A stretch of 7,401 nt of DNA from assembly GCA_052143655.1 (NCBI GenBank), contig JBKQSL010000171.1:1-7401 (forward strand), read 5' to 3'. This document shows, piece by piece, positions 1 to 7,401 of the stretch. A program made the translations under genes and the position numbers. Source of the stretch: CAVSUR01 sp052143655 (GTDB lineage Bacteria > Actinomycetota > Actinomycetes > Streptosporangiales > Streptosporangiaceae). The notes beneath the pieces are model-generated. The model saw only the letters and a list, made by a program, of their open reading frames with translations. It was not told the origin of the DNA and searched no databases. The first letter of the stretch is position 1. Every line of letters starts with the position of its first letter.

Positions 1-2
1 CC

Positions 3-197
3 CCGTGGGAGCGCGGAACGAACGAGAACACGAACGGGCTTATCCGGGAGTACCTGCCGAAAGGCACAGTTATCACGGATGATCAGCGTTACCTGAACCT
101 AATCGCCGAAGAACTCAACAATAGGCCACGGCGTATGCTAGGGTGGATGACACCAGCAGAAAAGTTCGCTGAGCTTCTCGCTGCCGAATGCGCATAA
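3..197 (+). CDS. IS30-family transposase, C-terminal 64 residues (5' end outside window)
   Basis: This is the end of a DDE transposase that would cut and join IS30-type ends. The visible peptide opens with PWERGTNENTNGLIREYLP. In the IS30 family this block carries the catalytic glutamate (the E of GTNENTNG). It continues to the equally typical LNNRPRRMLGWMTPAEKF block just before the TAA stop. The N-terminal helix-turn-helix and the two catalytic aspartates would lie upstream of position 1, so I cannot tell whether the gene is intact. Its GC content, about 55% by hand count, is clearly below the surrounding sequence and suggests separate ancestry from the rest of the window. Family assignment is firm; activity is unknown. 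Confidence 0.88.
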   Translation, partial: PWERGTNENTNGLIREYLPKGTVITDDQRYLNLIAEELNNRPRRMLGWMTPAEKFAELLAAECA

Positions 198-204
198 ACC
201 GGCC

Positions 205-232
205 GGGCAGAATTGCATTCACTGGTTGAGAC
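205..232. repeat. Probable right terminal end of the IS30 element
   Basis: About 15 bases after the transposase stop lies ATTGCATTCACTGGTTGAGA (212-231). It has the TTGCA...CACT..TTGA pattern often seen at IS30-family ends. The matching left end is outside the window, so this is inference from position and resemblance. Between here and about 362 I see no recognisable gene on either strand. Confidence 0.3.
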
Positions 233-362
233 CAAGGCTGTCCTCCTCGCCGGGTCGTCGCAATCGCCGGCCTGAGGAGCCGCCGGAGCGAGAGCGCGCG
301 GAACCGGCTCGCAGCGGCGGCGCGGTCCTGCACCGACCGCCCCCGGTGTGATCGAGGGACTC

Positions 363-520
363 GCATCGTGACCGTGGCGGAACGGGGCACCCGACAGCAC
401 GGTCACCGACCCGGCCCGGGCACGGCGGGCCCTGCCGCGCCGGTACCGCTCCATGATCTGCGCTTCCGCGTACTCGGCAAAAATGCCAGCGCCGCCCTGG
501 CGGCATCCGGCACGGTCCTG
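363..520 (-). pseudogene. Serine recombinase (resolvase/integrase type), internal fragment
   Basis: On the minus strand the peptide FAEYAEAQIMERYRRGRARR (about 481 down to 422), followed by ARAGSVTVLSGAPF (about 421 to 380), matches the junction of catalytic and recombinase domains in large serine recombinases. There the usual text is FAEYE.AQ..ER.RRG...RARAGSV.VLSGAPFGYRY. The resolvase domain with the nucleophilic serine is missing upstream. After SGAPF the similarity stops (RHGHDA instead of the expected GYRYV), so the C-terminal part is also lost or degraded. The fragment lies antiparallel between two transposase remnants, so it is probably debris from another integrated element. Outer limits are approximate. 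Confidence 0.68.
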
Positions 521-527
521 GGCGGCG

Positions 528-788
528 CGGGCGAACGCGATCTGCGAGCGGTGGATCGCCACCGCGCGGCGCGAGTGCACCGACCGCATCCTCATCGCCG
601 GCCGGCGACATCTGCACCACACGCTCAGCGAGTACGTCGATCACTGCAACACCCACCGGCCGCACCGGACCCTCAGCCAGCAACCACCCGACGGCAAGAT
701 CCATCTCGCGCCCGCCGGCGACAACATGCGCGTCCGACGACGCGACCGGCTCGGCGGCCTGCTCCAGAAGTATTCCCAGGTCGCGTGA
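528..788 (+). pseudogene. DDE integrase-core (rve) transposase, C-terminal fragment
   Basis: One open frame reads RANAICERWIATARRECTDR, then RHLHHTLSEYVDHCNTHRPH, then RRDRLGGLLQKYSQVA and a TGA stop. This is the C-terminal third of the integrase-core transposases common in actinobacteria. The glutamate of RANAICER corresponds to the third residue of the DDE triad; the two aspartates would lie upstream. Before position 528 the frame loses all similarity and runs into the antiparallel recombinase fragment, so the gene is 5'-truncated and not functional. The reading frame to the stop is undamaged, which suggests truncation by a recent junction rather than slow decay. IS3 and IS481 relatives share this core, so I do not name the family further. 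Confidence 0.8.
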
Positions 789-814
789 GGTGACGGCATT
801 GTCGGCACCCACAG

Positions 815-894
815 GATCCTGCGCACCGGCGCCTCGTCGGTGGTGCGCAGCGATTCGTAGACGGCGGCTACCCGCTCGAAATGGTCGGCCACGG

Positions 895-898
<4 letters not shown>
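815..898 (-). pseudogene. SAM-dependent methyltransferase-like gene, first 28 codons only
   Basis: The GTG start at 898 overlaps the clpC TGA stop (GTGA), a spacing typical of translationally coupled actinobacterial genes. The peptide begins MTVADHFERVAAVYESLR and continues TTDEAPVRRI. This resembles the start of class I SAM-dependent methyltransferases (HF..VA..Y..LR..DE.PV..I), just before the expected glycine-rich SAM-binding loop. That loop is absent: after codon 28 the frame enters sequence antisense to the integrase fragment and stops at 641, giving an 85-codon chimeric frame. I infer it was the gene after clpC in the same operon and was destroyed by the mobile-element junction near 789-814. 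The function call rests on 28 residues only. Confidence 0.55.
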
Positions 899-3390
<2,492 letters not shown>

Positions 3391-3397
3391 CTCGTCG

Positions 3398-3404
3398 CTC
3401 CCTC
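3398..3404 (-). promoter_or_regulatory. Ribosome binding site of clpC
   Basis: GAGGGAG on the minus strand ends 7 bases before the ATG at 3390. It is a near-ideal Shine-Dalgarno sequence at normal spacing and supports this start. Confidence 0.85.
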
Positions 3405-3450
3405 ACCGAGCGGTCGGGGAGGCAACTGAAGTCTTGCTCGTCCCTTCCGC

Positions 3451-3456
3451 ATGCTA
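3451..3456 (-). promoter_or_regulatory. Candidate -10 box of the clpC promoter
   Basis: TAGCAT on the minus strand fits TANNNT. It would place the start of transcription near 3444 and give a leader of about 54 nt. No good -35 lies 17-18 bases upstream (CTGGCC), as expected for a promoter needing an activator such as ClgR. The call is by eye only. Confidence 0.4.
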
Positions 3457-3488
3457 GCCCGCGCGGGGCAAGGGGCCAGTTTCCCCAG

Positions 3489-3505
3489 CTACGCCGGGAG
3501 CGAAC
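3489..3505 (-). promoter_or_regulatory. ClgR-type operator upstream of clpC
   Basis: On the minus strand the site reads GTTCGC-TCCCG-GCG followed by TAG. From memory, the ClgR operator described in Streptomyces is GTTCGC-N5-GCG, which this matches fully. ClgR activates clp and lon genes in actinobacteria. The site ends 32-35 bases upstream of the candidate -10, a suitable place for an activator. A degenerate second copy (GTTCGC-TGGCC-GCC) lies at 3510-3523 in the same orientation. Confidence 0.55.
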
Positions 3506-3548
3506 GCGCGGCGGCCAGCGAACGTGCGCGGCGTACAGCATGCAGATC

Positions 3549-3588
3549 GGCCAGCGGCGCGCCGCGGGGACGCGATGCGCCGCTGGCC
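3549..3588 (-). terminator. Strong GC hairpin between lsr2 remnant and clpC
   Basis: GGCCAGCGGCGC (3549-3560) and GCGCCGCTGGCC (3577-3588) form a perfect 12-bp stem around a 16-base loop. On the minus strand it lies after the lsr2 stop and before the ClgR site and clpC promoter. It could end lsr2 transcription or insulate clpC. No U-tract follows, so it is not a classical intrinsic terminator, although such GC hairpins are common between actinobacterial genes. Confidence 0.45.
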
Positions 3589-3664
3589 AGCTGACTGAGC
3601 TTCGGGCTGACTGCGCCGCTGACGATCACGGCGGGCAGGCCCGCGCACGGCAGCGCGCCTGAAT

Positions 3665-3700
3665 GGGCCCGCCTGCATTTGCCCACACGCGCGGGGGCCC
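3665..3700 (-). terminator. Candidate hairpin just after the lsr2 stop
   Basis: On the minus strand GGGCCCCCGC (3700-3691) can pair with GCGGGCCC (3672-3665) with two extra C bases bulged, around an 18-base loop. It begins about 10 bases after the lsr2 TAA. It is weaker than the 3549-3588 hairpin and has no U-tract. Confidence 0.3.
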
Positions 3701-3709
3701 GGAGTCGAG

Positions 3710-3805
3710 TTAGCGCGAGGCCCCGTACTCCTGGATGATCGTCACCGGAATACGGCCGCGCTCGCTCTTCAGCTCTGAGCGGGCACGGGGCCTGATCTCG
3801 CTGGC
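3710..3805 (-). pseudogene. lsr2: Lsr2 nucleoid protein, C-terminal 31-residue remnant
   Basis: Lsr2 is the actinobacterial H-NS-like silencer; its C-terminal domain inserts an RGR motif into the minor groove of AT-rich DNA. The minus-strand frame ending at TAA (3712-3710) reads ASEIR, then ARSELKSERGRIPVTIIQEY and GASR. This matches the end of Lsr2 (SEIR.WA...G..VS.RGRIP..II..Y.A), including the RGR. The helix before RGR looks about two residues short, and the N-terminal dimerisation domain and linker are absent. The frame stays open to 3889 but without Lsr2 similarity and without a start codon in a suitable place. Position and strand agree with the usual lsr2-clpC order, which strengthens the call. 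The gene is not functional here; another lsr2 copy may exist elsewhere. Confidence 0.7.
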
Positions 3806-3865
3806 ATCCTGGTGTTGGTCCGGGTAACAGTGCAACCTCCCGGCAGATTGGACGCGTCGTAGGAC

Positions 3866-3907
3866 ATGCAAAAGTTCTCTCTGGAAGCACTAGCTACTTC
3901 GACCTGA
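3866..3907 (+). pseudogene. Short gene-start remnant, cupin-like N-terminus
   Basis: ATG at 3866 begins MQKFSLEALATST and then meets TGA. MQ.FSL.ALA is a common opening of small cupin-domain proteins in actinobacteria, and similarity would then be lost at the flank of the IS4 element. It is A+T-richer than its surroundings. No continuation is visible beyond the IS at 5530-5608 and no clear RBS precedes it. The call rests on about ten residues and could be chance. Confidence 0.28.
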
Positions 3908-3914
3908 AGAACTC

Positions 3915-3948
3915 GGGCAGCGGTGGGTGACCGCTGGTGGCACTGCCC
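3915..3948 (-). terminator. Hairpin directly after the IS4 transposase stop
   Basis: On the minus strand, just after the TAA at 3951-3949, two alternative stems share bases: CAGCGGT/ACCGCTG (3918-3924 with 3930-3936, 5-base loop) and GGGCAG/CTGCCC (3915-3920 with 3943-3948). Either could act as a terminator, or the sequence may be part of the IS end. No U-tract is present. Confidence 0.3.
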
Positions 3949-5530
3949 TTAACTTCTTAGACTTACGTCCGCTTTGGGGAGATTTGACGGGCAGATGGTG
4001 ATGGTGTAGTCGGCTGGCTCGCTGGTCCATGTTCGCCGTTGCGCGGCGGTGCGGCCGGAGGTCCGCTGGCGGCCCGGGCGGCCGGGCGGGAGCGCGGCGA
4101 TAGCCGTTTCGAGCGAGACGGACGGGGTGTTTGCGCTGGTCGGGCGCTTGCCGCAGTGGAGGCAGCAGGTGTCGGCGGTGACCGCGGCGCGGGCGAGGGA
4201 CAGCACGGCGGTGAAGGTGATCTCGCCGGGGGTCAGCCCGGCGAGGGCGGCGGCACGGGCGGCCAGGCCCGCGATCACGTTGTGCGCGAGCAGGAATGCC
4301 CAGGCTTCCTGGCGGACGAGCGCGGCGGAGCGTCCGCGCAGGGTGCGGCCGGCACCGCGGACGGTCCGCTTGAGGTGCAAGAACGCGATTTCGATTATCC
4401 ACCTTTTACCGTACAGGGCCGCGAGCCCGGAGGCGGGATGCAGGTCCGGGTCCAGCAGGGTGGTCAGCAGCCGGATCTGCGTCGTCTTGACACGGCCGCT
4501 GCGGGTGCGGGTCAGCACGGTGAAGCAGACGAGCCGCGCGGTCGTGTCCGGGAGGTAAGGAATGGAGCTGTCGCCGGCGTTCCCGCGGCGGCGGGTGCGC
4601 ATGCCGCTGCTCTCGCGGAGAAGGACCAGCTCAGAGCCATCCTTCAGGATCTTCAGGGTCTTGAAGGGGACGCATTTCGCGCCGTTCTTGACCCGCCACA
4701 GCAGGTGCGCGCCGGCGGCGGAGAAGCGGATCCAGCGGTCCATGGAGAAGAACCCGCGGTCGGCGAGATTCAGCTGCCCTGGCCCGAAGTGCCCCTCCAG
4801 GCCGTCGGCCAGGGCGTTCTCCCCGTCAAGGTAGCGGCCGATCACGGCGGCGCGCCAGCGGCGGGTGCCCGAGTGCAGCAGCCCGACCAGCCTGAGCAGC
4901 GGTTTCGCGCCGGGCGCCGGGACGCCGAACTCGTCCGCGAGCCGCGGGTCGCTGAACAGCTCCAGGGTGGTGCCGTCGATCTGGGTGAGCTCCAGGCCGA
5001 ACGCGGTGCCGTCCCGGCCTGCGGGAATGTCCGTGCGGGCGGCGTCACGGAAGAACATGGCGCGGGCCGGGGCCTCCCCGGACCTTTCCCGCGCCTTCGA
5101 GTACGCCGGGCCGGCCGGCACCGGGGTCCCGGGCCGGACCGGGACCCCGGGCAGGCCGAAGACCAGGGCCAGCACGGCATCGTAGCCGAGCACCGGGAAC
5201 AGCGCCCCACAGGCCAGGGACAGGGCCGTGACCTCGGCATTCAGCGCCCGCTCCAGCTTGTGGCCGTGCTCCGCGGACCCGGCGGCGGCAACCGCCCCGT
5301 CCGCCATCAGCGACTCCAGCAGCGACTCCCGGCGCAGGTCAGCGAGCCATTCCTCGCCTTCCCACGCGCCCGGGCCAGCCGCGACCCGGGCGGCCAGGCC
5401 CGCCTCCGGCGGGTCCGCGTCACCGCCGGGAGTGGACGGGACGGGCACGGGCATGGCAAAATTCGCAGGCAACGAGGCTCCTGTTGCTGGTGACTGTGGA
5501 TTCGACACCCGAAGTCATAGCAGGGAGCCT
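3939..5530 (-). mobile_element. IS4-family insertion sequence, ends only tentatively placed
   Basis: A full transposase gene fills nearly the whole interval, and a length near 1.6 kb is normal for IS4. Reading inward, the best candidate ends are GGCACTGCCCTTAACTTC (from 3939) and GGCTCCCTGCTATGACTTC (from 5530), which share a start and an ACTTC but need gaps to align. No target duplication is visible around them, so the ends are uncertain or the flanks were rearranged after insertion. Confidence 0.4.
3949..5508 (-). CDS. IS4-family DDE transposase, full length
   Basis: This enzyme would excise and integrate its element. The 519-residue product has an IS4 N-terminal domain (about 60-120, with the ALFPVLGYDAVLALV core). 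The catalytic domain has D178 (QIDGTTLE), D250 (LNLADRGFFS) and the IS4 signature Y366-x2-R369-x3-E373-x6-K380 (YGKRWIIEIAFLHLK). All catalytic residues are present and there is no frameshift, so it may be active. The longest frame starts at GTG 5508 without a clear RBS. A TTG at 5472 has AGGAG five bases upstream (5482-5478) and may be the true start, giving 507 residues. The last codons probably run into the IS end. A CCLHC cluster at 448-452 is noted; its meaning is unknown. It is divergent from the IS1380 transposase. Confidence 0.93.
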   Translation of the reverse strand: MSNPQSPATGASLPANFAMPVPVPSTPGGDADPPEAGLAARVAAGPGAWEGEEWLADLRRESLLESLMADGAVAAAGSAEHGHKLERALNAEVTALSLACGALFPVLGYDAVLALVFGLPGVPVRPGTPVPAGPAYSKARERSGEAPARAMFFRDAARTDIPAGRDGTAFGLELTQIDGTTLELFSDPRLADEFGVPAPGAKPLLRLVGLLHSGTRRWRAAVIGRYLDGENALADGLEGHFGPGQLNLADRGFFSMDRWIRFSAAGAHLLWRVKNGAKCVPFKTLKILKDGSELVLLRESSGMRTRRRGNAGDSSIPYLPDTTARLVCFTVLTRTRSGRVKTTQIRLLTTLLDPDLHPASGLAALYGKRWIIEIAFLHLKRTVRGAGRTLRGRSAALVRQEAWAFLLAHNVIAGLAARAAALAGLTPGEITFTAVLSLARAAVTADTCCLHCGKRPTSANTPSVSLETAIAALPPGRPGRQRTSGRTAAQRRTWTSEPADYTITICPSNLPKADVSLRS

Positions 5531-5531
5531 T

Positions 5532-5590
5532 GTTGCGTTCCTGGCTGTATCAAGCCGCGAGACTCGATCGTGGCCAGTCCGTAACGCAAC
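5532..5590. repeat. Inverted repeat between the IS4 and IS1380 elements
   Basis: GTTGCGTT (5532-5539) pairs with AACGCAAC (5583-5590), and inside it CTGGC (5541-5545) pairs with GCCAG (5573-5577), with an uneven 1/5-base internal loop. It lies upstream of the IS4 transposase start. It may be a leader hairpin, a terminator, or a trace of the inserted sequence. The stretch 5531-5608 encodes nothing I recognise. Confidence 0.5.
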
Positions 5591-5608
5591 GCCAGAAACA
5601 GGACACTC

Positions 5609-5624
5609 AGCCTGGATCCACCGT
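5609..5624. repeat. Left terminal inverted repeat of the IS1380 element
   Basis: AGCCTGGATCCACCGT here is the perfect reverse complement of 7386-7401. IS1380 ends usually begin with CC, so the element proper may start at 5611 with AG as flank. The match stops inward after 16 bases. Confidence 0.88.
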
Positions 5625-5667
5625 TGAATTGCGGTAACCATTAGGTTTCGGTGCCCGGTTTAAGCAT

Positions 5668-5740
5668 GGAAAGGCCCTCTGGGCTGGGATAATCGGAGTT
5701 GCGACACACCGATGGTTCCGAGCCGAGAGGGCCACTTTCC
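5668..5740 (+). promoter_or_regulatory. Leader hairpin that can hide the transposase RBS
   Basis: Four stem segments pair in order: GGAAA/TTTCC (5668-5672 with 5736-5740), GGCCCTCT/AGAGGGCC (5673-5680 with 5726-5733), GGCT/AGCC (5682-5685 with 5721-5724) and ATCGG/CCGAT (5692-5696 with 5709-5713). That is 22 base pairs around a 12-base loop. The 3' arm contains the only RBS-like sequence (AGAGGG, 5726-5731), and the structure ends two bases before the ATG. A transcript entering from outside would carry both arms and mask the RBS. Confidence 0.7.
5688..5693 (+). promoter_or_regulatory. Candidate -10 box of the IS1380 transposase promoter
   Basis: GATAAT differs from TATAAT at one base and stands out in this GC-rich sequence. 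It would start transcription near 5700, in the hairpin loop, so the element's own mRNA would lack the 5' arm. No good -35 is visible (CATGGA at 17-base spacing). Confidence 0.45.
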
Positions 5741-5742
5741 AG

Positions 5743-7152
5743 ATGCGATTGTTGCATACCGCCGCGAGGACCCGCGCTGTCTTCGACGAGCCGAACCTGA
5801 TCGCCCACGCCGGCCTGGTCCCGGCGATGCGCCTCGTGCAGGACTGCGGCCTGGAGGAGCTGGCCGGCGATCTGGTGCGGCCGGCCGCGAAGACCGGGGC
5901 GAACGCGGGGCTGAAGATCGCGGCGATCGTGGCCGGGATGGCCTCCGGCGCGGACAGCATCGACGGCCTCGCCGCGCTGCGGCACGGCGCGATGGGCCGG
6001 GTGTTCGGCGGGATCCGGGCGCCGTCGACCCTCGGGTCGTTCCTGCGCGGGCTCAGCTACGGCAATGCCTGCCAGGCCGAGGCCGTGTCACGGCAGATGC
6101 TGGCCCGCCTGGCCCGCAAGGTACCGGTGCTGCCCGGCGCTGACGTGCTGGCGGTGATCGACATCGACTCGGTGCAGCGGCAGGTGCACGGCCCGGGCAA
6201 GCAGGGCGCCGGGTTCGGCCACGCGAAGGTCGCCGGGTATGACCTGCTGGTCCGGGGCCTGAACGCCCTGATCGCCACGATCTCTACTGCGCACAGCGTG
6301 TCCCCGGTGATCGCCTGCACCCGGCTGCGCGGCGGCAGCGCCGCCTCCGCCCGGGGCGGCGGCAGGCTCGCCGCCGAGGCGATCACCGCGGCCCGCGCCG
6401 CGGGCTGCACCGGGCAGCTCCACATGCGCGGCGACTCCGCGTACTACATGAAGAAGACAATCGCGGCGTGCCGCAAGGCCGGGGTCTTCTTTTCCTTTAC
6501 CGTCAAGATGGATCCCGCCGTCAAGCGGGCAATCGCCTCGATCAGCGAGGACCAGTGGATCAGCATCAAGTATCCCGAAGCGGTCTGGGATGAGGACGAG
6601 GAACGGTGGATATCGGACGCGCAGATCGCCGAGGTGCCTTACACGGCGTTCGCGTCCGGCAAGGCGCACGCCGTCACCGCCCGGCTGATCGTCCGCCGGG
6701 TCAGGCGGCTGAACCCCAGGGCCGCGTCCGGGCAGGGCGAGCTGTTCACCCTGTGGCGCCACCACGCGTTCTTCACCGACAACCCGATGATCCTGGTCCA
6801 GGCCGAGGCGTTCCACCGCGGCCACGCCATCATCGAGCAGGTCAACGCCGACCTGATCGACGGCCCCCTGAACCACCTGCCATCCGGGTCATTCGCGGCC
6901 AACGCCGCGTGGCTGGCCTGCGCCGCGATCGCCCATAACCTGGTCCACGCCGCCGGCGCCCTCGCCTCGCCGTTCCACGCCGCCGCCCGCGCCTCCACCA
7001 TCCGCCGGGACCTCATCGCCGTGCCCGCCCGGATCGCCCGCACCGGCCACGCCGACCTCACCTGCCACCTGCCCGCCGGCTGGCCCAGCGAAGACGCCTT
7101 CACGAACATGTTCGACCGCGTACACGCCCCGCCCGAACCCGCCGCGGCCTGA
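5743..7152 (+). CDS. IS1380-family DDE transposase, full length
   Basis: The 469-residue protein moves its own element. It opens MRLLHTAARTRAVFDEPNL with the usual AHAGLVPAMRL following. The catalytic residues are D140/D142 in AVIDIDSVQ, D231 in MRGDSAYY, and E365 in HAIIEQVNADLIDGPLNHLP; the last block with FAANAAWLACAAIAHNL after it is diagnostic for the family. Length is normal, no frameshift or internal stop is seen, and both inverted repeats are present, so the element may be active. ATG 5743 is chosen for the conserved N-terminus and the AGAGGG 11 bases upstream. Translation is probably limited by the leader hairpin. Confidence 0.96.
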   Translation: MRLLHTAARTRAVFDEPNLIAHAGLVPAMRLVQDCGLEELAGDLVRPAAKTGANAGLKIAAIVAGMASGADSIDGLAALRHGAMGRVFGGIRAPSTLGSFLRGLSYGNACQAEAVSRQMLARLARKVPVLPGADVLAVIDIDSVQRQVHGPGKQGAGFGHAKVAGYDLLVRGLNALIATISTAHSVSPVIACTRLRGGSAASARGGGRLAAEAITAARAAGCTGQLHMRGDSAYYMKKTIAACRKAGVFFSFTVKMDPAVKRAIASISEDQWISIKYPEAVWDEDEERWISDAQIAEVPYTAFASGKAHAVTARLIVRRVRRLNPRAASGQGELFTLWRHHAFFTDNPMILVQAEAFHRGHAIIEQVNADLIDGPLNHLPSGSFAANAAWLACAAIAHNLVHAAGALASPFHAAARASTIRRDLIAVPARIARTGHADLTCHLPAGWPSEDAFTNMFDRVHAPPEPAAA

Positions 7153-7385
7153 CCAGCCCCAAAATCCCCGGTCACCCGCACAGCCAGCCGCAAGGCCACC
7201 CCGGACCCCGAACCCGCCGCACGGAAACCCCCGGACCCGGACCCCGAAAACCGGCACACCCCCGCAGCGAACCAGCCGCCCCAGCAGGCCAGCGGCACCA
7301 GAACCCATGCCTGTGCACAAAAAGCCCGGCCGCCAGAACCCCGCAGTCAATCAACCGCCATCTCGAAACCATCACGTAATCCGGG
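7153..7385 (+). other. C-rich, T-poor non-coding tail of the IS1380 element
   Basis: There is no gene here on either strand that I recognise. On the + strand, 7161-7320 contains 77 C, 37 G, 41 A and only 5 T by hand count. Transcribed after the transposase, this would be a long C-rich, G-poor and U-poor RNA, the composition favoured by Rho. It may serve as a Rho-dependent terminator region. The bias can also come from strand-specific mutation or simple drift. Confidence 0.4.
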
Positions 7386-7401
7386 ACGGTGGATCCAGGC
7401 T
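7386..7401. repeat. Right terminal inverted repeat of the IS1380 element
   Basis: ACGGTGGATCCAGGCT is the perfect reverse complement of 5609-5624. It ends exactly at the last base of the window, so the match could extend further. Confidence 0.88.

Larger units (their letters stand above)
5611..7399 (+). mobile_element. IS1380-family insertion sequence
   Basis: The element is about 1.79 kb, bounded by perfect inverted repeats (14 bases from the CC ends, 16 if AG/CT are included) around one full transposase gene, all as in the family. Because the window ends two bases after the right CC end, the target duplication cannot be checked. The left flank is CTCAG. The family is known for 4-bp duplications, but the two visible right-flank bases (CT) do not match the expected start of TCAG. 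Either the ends lie slightly further out or the flanks differ. Confidence 0.85.

Noticed and set aside
3489..3890. A 133-codon minus-strand frame covering the lsr2-clpC intergenic region
   Set aside because: It lies out of frame with the Lsr2 remnant, crosses both hairpins and the operator, and resembles no family.
4039..5493. A 484-codon open frame on the + strand, antisense to the IS4 transposase
   Set aside because: Gly/Ala/Arg-rich shadow of a high-GC gene with no domain; the minus strand encodes a complete DDE transposase.
3939..5530. Clean terminal inverted repeats and target duplication for the IS4 element
   Set aside because: The candidate ends align only with gaps and no matching direct repeat flanks them, so I give the element limits with low confidence.
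6088..6876. A 262-codon open frame on the - strand inside the IS1380 transposase
   Set aside because: Shadow frame rich in Gly, Asp and Arg with no motifs; the + strand gene is certain.

Overview
The window is high-GC DNA, most likely from an actinobacterium of the Streptosporangiales or a related group. This rests on the clpC gene with its GC-biased codons, an Lsr2 C-terminal remnant upstream of clpC, a ClgR-type operator, and actinobacterial-style IS1380, IS4 and integrase-core sequences. No identity search was possible, so the taxonomic placement is an inference.

Layout. Positions 1-812 are mobile-element debris: the tail of an IS30-family transposase (+), a stretch with no recognisable gene, an internal piece of a serine recombinase (-), and the C-terminal third of a DDE integrase-type transposase (+). 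Positions 815-898 hold the first 28 codons of a methyltransferase-like gene (-). It overlaps the end of clpC by 4 nt (GTGA) and is cut by the debris. Positions 895-3390 are an intact clpC (-), the one housekeeping gene present. Positions 3391-3709 are its upstream region, with an RBS, a candidate -10, a ClgR-like operator and two GC-rich hairpins. At 3710-3805 is the C-terminal end of Lsr2, in the position and orientation lsr2 usually has relative to clpC. A short start-of-gene remnant (cupin-like, +) follows at 3866. Positions 3949-5508 are a full-length IS4-family transposase (-). Positions 5609-7401 are an IS1380-family element with 16-bp perfect terminal inverted repeats, the right one ending exactly at the window edge.

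How it fits together. The ancestral order was probably lsr2 - clpC - methyltransferase, all on the minus strand. Mobile elements have removed most of lsr2 on one side and most of the methyltransferase on the other, leaving clpC with its own promoter region intact. The two complete transposases (IS4 and IS1380) are divergent and do not appear to cooperate with clpC.

I see no new multi-gene system. The most interesting signals are regulatory. The IS1380 leader can form a 22-bp imperfect hairpin that buries the transposase RBS, with a -10-like box inside it, an arrangement expected to silence read-through transcripts but not the element's own. A ClgR-type operator lies in front of the isolated clpC. 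The window starts inside one IS and stops at the terminal repeat of another, so it may be a whole contig broken at repeats.
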